Shown here: positions 10,071 through 21,700 of the stretch, piece after piece
Numbering within the stretch: position 1 is the first letter of the stretch
How the letters are laid out: every line of letters starts with the position of its first letter
NCBI GenBank assembly: GCA_027922465.2
Contig: BQMF02000031.1
Coordinates: 1,178,001-1,242,000 of the forward strand
Origin: Turritopsis dohrnii
Taxonomy: Eukaryota; Cnidaria; Hydrozoa; Anthoathecata; Oceaniidae
Reading direction: 5' to 3'
DNA length: 64,000 nucleotides
Notes under the pieces: model-generated
Database searches by the model: none
What the model was told of the DNA's origin: nothing
What the model saw: only the letters and a program-made list of their open reading frames with translations
Translations under genes and position numbers: made by a program

Positions 10071-12587
10071 GTGACTTGGCTATTATCACGTTAAAATATT
10101 TGCGCCTGGCTCACACAGCAAAATGCAAAAATAAAAGTTATTACAAATTAGAGCAGCTCTTTCACTACAATTTAGGGCAAAATTGTATTACAAATCCATG
10201 TGAGATGCATTGTATTTATTGCGAGTATTAAGAAGTATTAAGAAGTAGACACTTGATGAATATCGGAGAAAGGAACACGCATTCGGTACGATGACGTAGG
10301 GGAAAATCTATTATTAGCTCGCGTGGGTTAAAGAACCAGATGGCAGATATCCATGAAACGGAAATAGAAATATAACATGAAAAGTGCATTCAATTCTTAA
10401 AGAACTTCTACAAGGTGATAGCAGACGATGGATTGTTGCTCAGTGTGAATTTGTGAAAAAATATTTGGGCTAACAACTGTCCGTTAGTTTTGAAAGATAA
10501 AAAATTCGCGAGAAAAGAAACTCAAGTTGTAATTGATAGCTTCTTCTTCTGCTGGTAAAGCTGTTACTTGTTTCAAGGTTTTTACTTGTTTCAAGGTCTT
10601 TACCTTGTTTTGTAGATCGCATCGGACCTTTTTTTTAAAAGTATTCTGTAATTTTCTTTTTGGAAGATAACATGAGATAGTTATTCAAGTGGTGACAGCC
10701 ACCCATAATTTTAGTGACACATTCTAGTACATTCTCAAAAACGTTACGTGTTTCATAAACTGATGTGTCCTTGATAATATTCAAGATGTGCACGAAAGTG
10801 TGGCCCGTCATGATGCAGGAAGGTTCTTCGGATAAACCCATTAATCGAGTTAGCTTTTCCACATTCTTAGATATATGATACTGGAAATTCAGATCAGGAT
10901 TGATGATAATTCAAAAGTCATTTTGCTGAAAGTTCTTGTTGGTACAGAGTATAAGAGATAGCAAAGATCTGCAATGTGTTTGTCAGACAGCAGTCAACTT
11001 CTATTCGAATTGTATCTTTGAGGATTTTCGCATCTTCTTCTTCTATGTGTGTCTTTTTGTTTAAATGATGGAAAATTCTTCCGCTTAAGACAATTAAGTG
11101 ACAATTCATTGAGTACACTCTCTTGACTCCCATCACTAAAGAATAATTAATATCTCTTTAAGCTGTTTGTACACACATGTGAAAGTATTGCAGCTTTGTT
11201 GTGATGGATAGTCCGCTCATGAACATATGAACTTCGCGCTACCTCTAACAAAAAGCTTGATCCCTTCAGCATTTACAGCCCGCACTTTTTATCTGGTCCA
11301 TTGTCAGTTCGAGATAGCGGCACTCGACTCTATAACTGTTGGTGAAAAAATTGTTGTCCGCTAAATAAAGGTGCCCGAGGTTATTAAAGGTATTTTAGGG
11401 CCAACTTTCAGTTATAAGTCTAAGTTTGTGCTTTTTTGATTTGGGGCGAAGGAGGAGGTGGTCGTGGAATATAAACTTAAAAAATAAGAACGATTAGAAC
11501 AATGTTGTTGTATTGTAAAAACATTCGAATGTTGTTGTATTGTATTGTACTGTTACAGGACACACATTTATAACAGTTATTTATTTAGCTGAAGTATTTA
11601 TATCCTGTGTAAATATTCGTTTTAAATATATTTTCCAACCCGTCCTCCCGGGTTGGTGATAATACACTTGGTTGAATTACCGGGTTGAATCGCCTCATAC
11701 AATATGGGGTATATATTCTGCATGAATTTGCCAAATGCCTAGCTAGCTGGTTTTCTTCTATCGGACTGCAGTCGTGTTACAAACGAGTCAACCCGCCTCA
11801 TTTAATCAGGCTGTAAGGAACATCGAGAAAGCTGAGAGAAGGAACTTTGTAATAGTGTTGGAAAATGTTTGCAATAATATAATAAAAAAACACACCTCCT
11901 CAAATCAATAAAAGTCTTTAGAGATTTTTGAAATTTTCTGACGGTGTCCTCTGATTAGAAAGAACAAATCTCAAAAACACCATTTGGTGAAAAAAATTTG
12001 TCCGCTAGTTACATGTCCGCTATTTAAAGAGCTCTCCATGGAACTTGACCAGAATTCAGCCGGATGTAATGAAATTTGTCCGTTAATTTTCAAATTAATG
12101 TTAAAACTTTAAATTATTCGAATGTTTTGAAAGGACTAAGAAGTGTGCGCATACATAAAGATAATTTGTCTCATTACGTCATCAAGTGAGAATAAACATA
12201 CTGGCTATTTTTTTTCGAAATCTCATTGAAAGAGTGCGATGTTTTGAAGCAATACATATCATGGCAAGACAGGTGAGCTGATCAGGAAAAAGATTACCAC
12301 CATACGAATGTCAACAATTGGTTATGTCATATGGGACTAAGTTTTACTAAACTTAATACATCAGTGATTTTTCCACCACGTAGGAAAATCTTCCCAAGAG
12401 ACCGAAAAGATTGGTCCCAGTTAATGAATGTCAGTGAATCAGTTAATCTTTTGTGGTGTATTAAGGGACTTTAAACGGACCCTGCACATATGATCTGTAT
12501 GTTCCAGTTATCTGACATCCCTCCTAACGCGGGATAACGCGGGATATTGTATATATGTTTTGCCTTATATTCTATTCAGCATGAGAG
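10071..12587. other. Spacer with no confirmed gene
   Basis: About 2.5 kb, AT-rich. It holds the two minus-strand frames at 10635-11136 (separate entry) and a short sequence containing TTGTCCGCTA that recurs at ~11352 and ~11999. Nothing else was recognised. Confidence 0.45.
10635..11136 (-). other. Two adjacent minus-strand frames, possible exons or gene relic
   Basis: Frames of 72 residues (10918-11136, MMGVKRVYSMNCHLIVLSGR...) and 75+ residues (10635 to about 10890, QYHISKNVEKLTRLMGLSEE...) lie in the same direction about 30-50 bases apart. The second is preceded by TTTCCAG, a possible acceptor, but no good donor ends the first. The composition looks more protein-like than neighbouring shadows. 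I do not recognise the family. It could be a degenerate gene or chance. Confidence 0.25.
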
Positions 12588-12717
12588 TATGTTCATGTGT
12601 CAAATTGCAAGGCCTAAAAATGAGGCCTAACCCGACCCTTACCCTCACTAACCCAGACAGATTTTACAAGGTTTACACCGTAAAGTCTAATGGTTGCAAT
12701 TTGACACACGAACCATA
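12588..12717. mobile_element. Short hairpin MITE
   Basis: GTTCATGTGTCAAATTGCAA (12591-12610) pairs with 12694-12713 with one mismatch, and similarity extends outward to TATG/CATA. The total is about 130 bases with no coding content. It lies ~100 bases downstream of the GPCR stop. Confidence 0.6.
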
Positions 12718-12757
12718 TGTGACAAGAACTTTATTTCACAAAAAATAAGTTGAAAAA

Positions 12758-12763
12758 TTTATT
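12758..12763 (-). promoter_or_regulatory. Likely poly(A) signal of the GPCR gene
   Basis: AATAAA on the minus strand about 55 bases past the receptor stop codon at 12815. Confidence 0.5.
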
Positions 12764-12814
12764 TGTGATTTTCATTGTTCACGAAGGAAAGGAAAAGAAA
12801 AGGTTATTTGGGGG

Positions 12815-14368
12815 TTAATCGTCACTCTGTTTACAAGCACCTTCTGAACTGTCTTCTTCGTTTAAATGTTGAAAGTTTTCCGAATTGTTTGTGTGTTGCT
12901 CAAACATATCTGTAAAAACTAACTGTCGGTGCCGAACGACGTCTTGATGTACTTCAAATGAGGGAGACGTCAACTTTTTAGTCGGATGTGATTTAAACAT
13001 CACATTGTGTTGACAGCATTTGAATATAGATAGAATTATTTTCTTGTAAGCTTGTCGGTAGTTCTTGCTAAAACCTCCATATATCCAACAATTTATCATG
13101 GAGTTTATGTAGGAAAAAACAGTGAATAACAACAGCACAGAAACTGGTGGTTGATTTTCATGGGATGCAAAATCTCGAAGAAGCCAAGTGATCTGATTGG
13201 GTAACGCAAATATAGCAAATACTGTCACTATGACAACGAACATTTTCAGAGTCCTGATTGTTTGGCGATGTCGAACATGTGAAACTTCACTTTTAAATTC
13301 TGGTCTGCGAAATGTACTTATTCTTTTGCCAAATGTTCTGATCTTTTCGAAAGTTGCGCTTCTCGGCATCGAGGTCACGTGATTGTTGTTCGTATTTTCT
13401 GCCGGTAACGAACTGCTTGAAATATTTCTATGCTCGCTCAATAATGGTGAACGTCCCTTTTTTCGAAACGAGTTATTAAAACGTGCTGGGTGAAATCCAT
13501 TACTATAAAGACGAGGACTGTATCGTGAAGGATCGTTAGTCGCATTTACGAGATCTAACAAGCTCGTATCACGAAACACCGATAAATTTGAGGTGTTTTC
13601 GATACTGCATATCTTACTATGCTCATCCCATTCCATCTTCATCTCGTACTCTTCACTCATCAGTATCATGCGGGTGTTTTGGATTCGAATTTTCTGCCAA
13701 GACAACGCATATAAAACGATCATCGCTGGAAGAGGTAAACCATATTGAAGGAGAAATAGTGTTATTGTATATATCTTTTGTCCTGTACTTCCGTTCCAGG
13801 TTTCATAACAATGAATGAATCCCTTATAAAACCCGTAATTAAGATGATAAGAATAAGGGATAATCGAGGCAATTGCTAGCACATGTACAAAGATTATCAA
13901 GGTTGAGATCCTTCGTTTTGTCATTGGGAATTTGTTGGCGATCGCCAAATATCGTTCAGCTGCAATCAAAACAAGCGTAAAAACGCTTGCGTTGTTACCA
14001 TAAGTTGCCAACGGCCAAATAGTTTTGCAACCGATCTGGCCAAAAGCGTATTCACTCGAATGTCTATCGATCAATGTGAACGGGATGCTAAAGAACGCAG
14101 TCATGACGTCACAGACGGCTAAATTGAAAATCATCATATTGATTCCAGTCCATAACTTTTTAAACTTCAATATTGATGAGATCAGCAAGATATTACCAAA
14201 TAAAGATGCAGCCAATATGATTGGCAGAATGACAAGTTCCGCAATCCTTTGCGTCTCATCCAATACAACAGATGTGTGGTTAGATATGTTAGTGGATGCA
14301 TTCATATTTAGTTGTTGGTTGAGCATGTTATTGATACTACACCTATGAAGACATGAAAATAATGTCAT
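12815..14368 (-). CDS. Class A (rhodopsin-type) neuropeptide-like GPCR, single exon
   Basis: A 517-residue seven-helix receptor for a small extracellular ligand, probably a peptide, signalling through G proteins. The N-terminus carries three N-glycosylation sites (N23, N27, N30). TM1 has GN at 58-59. TM2 has NLAVCD at 82-87. C114 and C187 would form the extracellular disulphide. TM3 ends in ERY (138-140) in place of DRY. TM5 has LPLPAMIVLY. Intracellular loop 3 is long, over 130 residues. TM6 reads FAIFALPNQ where CWxP is usual, and TM7 reads NSMINCWIY for NPxxY. The start at 14368 has A at -3; ATGs at residues 15 and 22 are alternatives. Being intronless is common for such receptors in cnidarians. 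The ligand cannot be named from sequence alone. Confidence 0.88.
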   Translation of the reverse strand: MTLFSCLHRCSINNMLNQQLNMNASTNISNHTSVVLDETQRIAELVILPIILAASLFGNILLISSILKFKKLWTGINMMIFNLAVCDVMTAFFSIPFTLIDRHSSEYAFGQIGCKTIWPLATYGNNASVFTLVLIAAERYLAIANKFPMTKRRISTLIIFVHVLAIASIIPYSYHLNYGFYKGFIHCYETWNGSTGQKIYTITLFLLQYGLPLPAMIVLYALSWQKIRIQNTRMILMSEEYEMKMEWDEHSKICSIENTSNLSVFRDTSLLDLVNATNDPSRYSPRLYSNGFHPARFNNSFRKKGRSPLLSEHRNISSSSLPAENTNNNHVTSMPRSATFEKIRTFGKRISTFRRPEFKSEVSHVRHRQTIRTLKMFVVIVTVFAIFALPNQITWLLRDFASHENQPPVSVLLLFTVFSYINSMINCWIYGGFSKNYRQAYKKIILSIFKCCQHNVMFKSHPTKKLTSPSFEVHQDVVRHRQLVFTDMFEQHTNNSENFQHLNEEDSSEGACKQSDD

Positions 14369-15257
14369 TGTACAGGAGGGAAATATTCTCTAGACGTTTT
14401 CATCATTGTATTCATTTGCATTATGCGATACTATGTAGTTTCTATATGGAATACCTACATGAATTTTGATAGTTTTACTTACGAACATATCACCTTTTTA
14501 TTCTTTTTTGAACTTTTTTAACGATTAGTTTTGAGTTTTGGAATATCGATTCATAACGGCTGGCTATTCATACCACGAACGATTGTATCATGCTATGACA
14601 AGTAAACACAGAGAGAGAGAGAGTTAGAGCACATTTTGAGGTGGATTCAAACCCACGAATTCTACACCTCACCCCCTACGCCCCTAACTGTAAGCCACAA
14701 CTCTAAAGTAATTGTTTCCGTGAATTTTATGTACTTACTCACGGTTCATTAAACCTGCTAGAACATTTTTATAATCAACGAAATTCCCGTAGCAACCAAC
14801 GTAACATCTCAATTTGGTATCCCGTCGCACTTTGTAATCCACCAACTCGTCGCAATCTCTGCAATCTCCCATAGAAAACGGGTAGGAGTGTTCATAAGTG
14901 TAAACTAATTTTAACGGAAGTTAATTGCGATTTTTCGCGTCAATTCATTTTTGCGAAATAGGATTGTTCACAAATGACGTTAACTAATTTTATCACATCA
15001 CAGATTTTTCCCGCCACTGTCAACTGCGTCAAATTATGGTTTTACATTCGCACACTTGACTTCGCGTAAGCAAAAAAACTTTCGAACGAAAAGCCAAAAA
15101 TAGCAACACAGAAGGATTTTCACTTTATTAGAAAAATGAATGAATGAATGAATGAATGACTGGTTTGACAATTGTGAGAATGACGTCAATAGTAGTGTCA
15201 CCTCCTCCGCATAATATCAAATATTAAAAAACACGAAATTGCAAAATTTTTGTATGG
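14369..15257. other. Upstream region of the GPCR, no gene
   Basis: AT-rich spacer with a short GA run near 14610-14625, a weak tRNA-like stretch (separate entry), and short CGCG/TTTTTGCGAA motifs near 14932 that resemble the MITE at 7723. There is a GAAT repeat run near 15137. No promoter element could be assigned. Confidence 0.4.
14637..14712 (-). repeat. Weak tRNA-like / SINE-head sequence
   Basis: The minus strand contains a B-box-like T-arm (GTGGGTTTGAATCCACC) and a possible A-box about 50 bases upstream. The acceptor stem is not convincing, so this is a relic at best. Confidence 0.3.
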
Positions 15258-15395
15258 GGGAATACAAAGTGTGAAGGGATTACAAAATGTGAAGGGATTA
15301 CAAAGTGTGAAGGGATAACAAAGTGTGAAGGGATTACAAAGTGTGAAGGGATAACAAAGTGTGAAGGGATTACAACGTGCAAAAGGATTACAAAG
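15258..15395. repeat. 19-bp minisatellite
   Basis: About seven tandem copies of a unit close to ACAAAGTGTGAAGGGATTA, alternating between GGATTAC and GGATAAC versions, with no spacers. The minus-strand frame across it encodes a CNPFTLCYPFTL repeat, which is a by-product of the repeat. Confidence 0.85.
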
Positions 15396-18081
15396 TGAGA
15401 TTTTACAAGCGGCGACCATTGACTTTTCCGGAATATTTCTTGTGAGTGATTTAATCAACCCTTAAACTTTCTTTGTATTTTCCTCCAGCTGTTAAATAAA
15501 TATCGGGTGCTATCAAGAATTAGCCCTGAAGTGAAGAAATAATCTTTATAGGTCTCAAACCAGTTTCTTAACGATTAACATAAACTCTATTGAGAAGTAA
15601 AGTTTCCATATCACATTGGTCAATGTTTCCATCGAAAAGTGTAGCTTACAATAGTCAGAATTGTAATGGAATATACGTGTGAACAACAATGAAGAAATAA
15701 CGTAATAAAGAAGAAGCTTTATCAACAGCCTCACTTTTTCAAGGTGAATGGCTGATATTGACATAATGAAGAACATTGGAGCCAAAATGAAATACATAAA
15801 TCCTATCATACATATCCTATCAGGAGGGTGGAGATATCCATTTAATAAAATCTTTGATTTATTTGATAACAGCGAATTTATGGGGTAATCCATAAAACAC
15901 TATACGTTTTAAAGCTGGAATAGGACAATTTATCAAAAGCATGGTATATTTCACGCGTTATGAATATTAAATTGATTACCACAGGAAAGAACAGGAGCAA
16001 GCCAGATTTGTTTTTGTCGGTCAGGATGCTGTTGTTTTGAAGTAGTTCTCGGGAATAATTTTGATTTTTTCACAAATCATCACAAATAAAAAGATAATGT
16101 CACAAATTATCTCAAATATAAAGCAAAGATTTTACCGTCGATCCAACAGTCTATCCTTTTACCTGATATCATTCACTATCTTTAGCAGAGAAGCCTGACT
16201 TACAAACATCTTCGTCAAATGAAAATTAACAAACGTCGTAACACACTGTAAAATTGCTCGATAATCCCACTTGTTATATAGAAGCCAACTCTTGATTAAA
16301 TGTCGATTAAACAAGATCTCATATATTGCTACTGTGATTGACGGAGTGTAATAAAAGCTCTAATAAAAATTTTTAACATACAAGACATTTTTTAACAAAC
16401 TGATGCTTAATGATTTAACATCCAATTTCTATTTCGCAAACTTTCTGCTTGTTTGCTAACGTTCTATGTGTCAAAATATAATATTGACATATTGCTGTTC
16501 TTATAAAATTTGCTTTAAGTCATATCCTTAAATGAAACTTTCAATAAAGGTTCCATGTGCTAAGATCTTCTTAAAGTCTTTTGAACCAACGAAAACATCA
16601 CCTTCATTTCCAATCTCTTTTGTTATTTAAAGGATTCTCCCAGTTCTTGAAACCTGGGTGCTGAGAGTAACAGACCGTCAATCGCTACGATTTGCTTGTA
16701 GGAAACAAACAGCGAACAGTTTTTTTTGAGATATACTTTTATTCAGTCCCTAATCCTCAGATTTTCACATAAAAATTAAATCATCTGATTTATTAACATT
16801 TTATTGCATCAAAATTCATATCTTTCGATCATGTCAGACGAGACATCACGTTTTTCTTCTAAGTGGTTTGTAAACCAAAAAATAATCTATGGTTTCACAC
16901 GACAAAAATCATCAGAAATTATTTCCACAATACTTCAGCACAGCACCAACCTCGAACTTTTTTTGGCTTTTCTATGTACGGGCGGCAGTAAAAAACACCT
17001 TGGCAAATGTTAAGGAATTGTATTGAGCAAAAATTATCATCGGTATATCGAATACCTTATTTCCCGTAATAACCGCCCCCCTACAAAGTGCTTAGAAAAA
17101 TGTAGAGAAAAAACAGTTAAAGATAAAAAGCATGGTTCAGACTGCATTCTATTCTGTTTCGTCAACGTAACTTCCTCGTAATTTGCATTCTGTAATTGCG
17201 TGAAACTTTCAAATGAAGAATTACCCGATTTTCACACTCTCAAATTACCGCCCCCAATCTTATAAACGCCCCCGATCTTATGAACGCCGCAGTGTTTAAT
17301 ATTCCGCATATCGCAAACGCCCGATACACCTTGAGCTCGAGGTTATAGAAGTCATTGGGTGTAAAAATCAGTTAGGATGCGCCCTCACAGTCACTCCAAA
17401 AACAACCATTTTTTTCATTCAGACAGACCTGAATGAAACATTGTTTTGTTGCTCGATGGACGTCAGTATGACGTTAGAAACCACAAATGGTCGCGTCAAA
17501 TTATCGTAAATCATCGATAATGTGGTAGACGTGTGCAATTTCCGTGGTATTTATATCTTGAAATTGTTAAGACAATTGGTTTGGGGAAATTGTGAAAACG
17601 TGTACAATTGATAAAGATTTTTAAAAAGATGGTTGTCTTCCTGGATCACGCCAGAATGATCTCCGATATAACTTGGGATGTGGAAGGATCAAGGAACAGA
17701 AGTTAAGAGGATTTCAACACGTTTACCAGGCTAAAAGAAAAGAACTATTTGTTCAGGAAAGTAAATATTGGAATGTCATTTTTATAAGAAAAATCATATA
17801 CATTCAAGATAAAAACAAAGTATAACATTCACCATAAAAACTGAAGTATAAAAAAATTAATAGCCATCATAAACGAAATTCATGACGCAAGCCATAATAG
17901 ATATTTGCCAAACCAGCTCAGCTTGCGGTGCGAAATGTTTTAAGTTTTGTGCGTGGATAAAAGTTTACTGGATGTCAACTTAAAGCTCATCATCACGGAC
18001 GATGTCATTTCTCGTCGAATGTTTACTAGTGTTACATTAAACCAACTAAGCAAAGGAAAATATAACTTCAAAGAATGGAGG
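15396..18081. other. Long spacer, nothing recognised
   Basis: About 2.7 kb of AT-rich DNA. The longest frame (15555-15893 minus, 112 residues) is hydrophobic but matches no family and has low-complexity codon content. No repeats with clear ends were found. Confidence 0.45.
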
Positions 18082-18590
18082 TCGCCTGATACACAATGAC
18101 TATTATTGACCGCTTACAATACGACTATTTCCCTACAATACCATGGCTTTACGAATTAAGTATTCTTAAAACTCTTACCATTTTATATTATCTGTATCTC
18201 TTATATTGTAAAGTTATATAAACCATATGTATGTTTCTTATAACAGAAAATAAAGCATTGTATCATAACATCAAACCTATACTGTGTTAATATCAAACCA
18301 ATACTGTGTTAACATCAAACCCATACTGTGTTGTCCAACATCTCCTTTAACGTGATAAGCAACGTGTTTTTAACAATAGAATCTGCTGATCGTCAGCTAC
18401 AATATAGGTTTGAAATCAAACATGTTTGGATTGAATCAGAAATAGTAAGCTATTAACTGATTTTATGAAAGCAATAATAAATAAGAGAATTAAGTAACAT
18501 TTTTCAATATATTTTAGCATATCATAGAAAAATATTAAGCATAAGGAAATAGTAGGATATATGAAGCTATAATAGTAGTGTGTCAGGCGA
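18082..18590. mobile_element. Probable MITE with TCGCCTGA ends
   Basis: The left end TCGCCTGATACACAATGACT and the right end are inverted repeats over about 22 bases with a few mismatches. No target duplication was found. The interior is non-coding and includes a three-copy tandem repeat. Confidence 0.5.
18268..18338. repeat. Three-copy tandem repeat of about 24 bp
   Basis: ATCAAACCnATACTGTGTTA is repeated three times with small changes. Confidence 0.75.
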
Positions 18591-18700
18591 TCTTAAAAAT
18601 AATCGTTTTTAATTCAATTCTATCGTTTTTAACCATTGTAGCCATATATTATATATATATTATATCACACCATAAAAAACATTGCGCCGGTGAAGGTGCT

Positions 18701-18706
18701 TTTATT
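18701..18706 (-). promoter_or_regulatory. Likely poly(A) signal of the carboxypeptidase gene
   Basis: AATAAA on the minus strand about 75 bases past the stop codon at 18780-18782. Confidence 0.6.
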
Positions 18707-18779
18707 CATATAAAAAGTATTTAAAACCGATACATCCATAAGGGTTGCATACCCTTAAAAAGTACAACGTCTTCACATT

Positions 18780-21700
18780 TCAAACTGCTAATGTTTGAAT
18801 GCCTTGCAACAAGTGATAATAAACTTGAGAAACTTCTTCGTGTAGACGGGCTTCATTCCGTACTTGGTAGTAAGATTGTTCCAATATAGCGTCTGTTAAA
18901 CCAGGAAAACAAGAGCCACGATATATGTTGAACTTTGACGGTCCATACAAAACATGCCTAAATTAGTAACGGAATGACGATGATCAGCACAACCGACTCT
19001 TAGATTACTGGACTAAGCAATAAAAGTTTGCAGATGATAACATTATGGCTCGTTACATACAGAGCAGCATAGGATCGTCCATTTCCCAACTAAACACGTT
19101 TTAAAAACAACAAAGTGTTGTTTACCTGATGAAAGGTCGATTGTGCAAACCACGTGGAGATACGAAAGCTCGTTCGACGGCCTGCATTTTATCATTGATC
19201 ACACGAACATGGAACAGGCTACATATTAAACAAAGTGAGAGATTTATAACCTCTTCCTCCTGGAAGTCAGCAAACAAAGAAAATTTATTCTACTTGTCTC
19301 TATTCTTTTTTGCTTCCCTCTCAACATGTTCGTGAAAGGTGTTAGCAGCGACAGTAAAACTCTCAACAGCACCCGTCACAAATGCTGAACTCAGAAAAAA
19401 AAAAAAAGAATTGGATTTAAAGATAGATTATCAATTTAGACCGGGGGTAAGATCTAAACTTACAGAATCGTTTTCTGACTTCTGAAGGCATCGTGGAATA
19501 ATATTTCCTTATAAAACCGTCATGACATATCTTCAGACGTCTAGCGTAGTCAGTAAAATTAAATGGTAGAATGGGTGAAGTAGCTAAACTGGTAGCTAGT
19601 GCTGCCCACACCTTGCCAACTGTTGCGCTGTATTTGAAAGAGGGGTCCACAAACTTCTTAAAGTTATAAAATGAATCATGCAGAGAGTGATACGTCGGCA
19701 GTGACGCGATATGTCCAACGACATCCTAGAACCATATCCGAAAAAAAATAATCATGGTCAACGTAAAGAAACAAATAAAAGTATCTAAAAAAATGACACC
19801 TTAGCTCCACAATAAAGAATAAATTGTAAGTTTCAATACGACTGCCAGCAGCTACAGAGTACTGACGTCATTATCTGTACTCATTTATTTACTTTGCTTT
19901 CCATGACGTTGAGTGAAACAAGAAAGTAAAAAGCATTTTTATAGGCTTGAGGTATTACCATTCACAAAAAAGGAGATCTAAGATGATGATCATGATATTC
20001 TAGTCGTGATCTGAGAAATGTCATGAAAACAAACCCATTCATAACAACTACGACTTGCTTACCCAATCAAAATCATATGCAATATTAGTAACAGGTATTC
20101 CATATCGAGTGAAGAATGTCTTGAAATCACTTCCAGAAGCTGGAATACGAATCCTAGATAAAAAAAAATGTTGAAAAACGTAGATGACATGTTCTTTCCT
20201 AGACGAACCAGTAATGGAATGAATCTTTCATGTTAGTTTGAATCAGCGAGGATGGCAATACAAAAATAAGTCAAACACGCTGGTTTCTTACTAACGCCCA
20301 TCATGGAATGTTTCCTTGAAAGAGACACCCTTAGAAATGGACATAAAATTGTTTCTCCTTGTCGGTTGATTCGTATGCATGTGACATCATTAAAATATCC
20401 GAATGCATGTCAATCATAAAAAGGAGCAAACCTAGGATACTCTGGAAAATTCTTTTCAGGGAGTTTTTTTCTCCAAGTCGAGAAAAGGCTTGTGCCAACA
20501 GTTTCATCAGGATCATCAACCTACCCGAAAAAAAAAAAAAAGTCGAAATTGCTAACATTATTGTTCAGGGCGTTAAGAATGAAATGTTTTCGTTTTTGTT
20601 TATTACATGTTTAGCTGCATCAAACAGGGCGGATGCCAATTGTGAAGATACTTTTGCAGTTAATGTAAAATTTCCTAAAAGAAATTCAAAGCTGTTAACT
20701 ATCCTAAATATTATCATGGAAGGTTATAATTACTCCTGCATCATTACCTTCTACAGCCGAGTCAACATTCAAATAAGCAATGATATTGGGCATCAAGGCA
20801 GCATGGTCCTGAAAAACCAAACTATGTTCAACTATATTCACAGTTATAACAAGCTATCAGTTGCACTATCTGTTCATCCTGCCAAACTGTCAGTTAAGAC
20901 TACAAATTTTTTATCTAGATGAAACTGTACTGTAGCATTTACCTCAACCCACTCTGTTGAACCAATTAGACCATACTCCTCAGCATCCCAGCTGCAAAAC
21001 ATGATAGTGCGACGCGGTTTCCATCCTAATCCAAAAAAATGAAAATCATGCCCAATTGCAGATTGCATAGATAAACCAAACACATCATTCAAAGATGCAC
21101 AATAACACTTCTTCCAAGATTCAAAACAGTATAAAACCTTTCTTTACAGCTTTACTAATACTTCGCACAATTTCTGTTAAGACAGCAGTTCCACTGGCTG
21201 GATCCACCGCTCCGGTTACCCAAGCATCATGATGGTTACCCAGCAAGATGTACCTGTCTGCAACGTAAAACATAATCAGAACTTTCCTATCAATTTTTAT
21301 GAAATATCAAAACCCCAAAATTAGTCACCAGGCTCTATGTTTCCGACATATTTTCCAATGACATTGTATATTGGAGAATTCTTTCTGTTTACAACATCAA
21401 CTTTCAACGTAAATGTTCTAGAATTGTAAGATTAGAAAAACAAAAGGAATTACTACAGTTCACGAAAAGTAATCTACTTCAAACCTGTTGGAAGTGATCC
21501 TGTAAGTGACATTCAAACCACCTTGCCAGCTCTCTGGTGCTTTTATACCATTCATGTTTCTACAATTTAAAAAAAGTGAACTTTAAGGAGGGCACATACT
21601 TTTCTCTTTCTCTTCATGCATTTAAAGCTGATTTGGATTTGCCTTGATTGAACTTTGCCGTTGTTTTTTAACATGGCAGAATGGCAGAAAAGTGTTTGTA

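Noticed and set aside
8591..10086. GCTATTAT repeat as a firm LINE target duplication
   Set aside because: The right copy is separated from the tail by several bases and the left from the first LINE codon; 8 bases can match by chance.
15258..15395. Repeat array as a CRISPR-like structure
   Set aside because: Units of 19 bp are directly adjacent with no unique spacers, in a eukaryotic window; it is a minisatellite.
15555..15893. 112-residue minus-strand hydrophobic frame as a membrane-protein gene
   Set aside because: AT-driven composition, no family motif, no splice or poly(A) support; probably chance.
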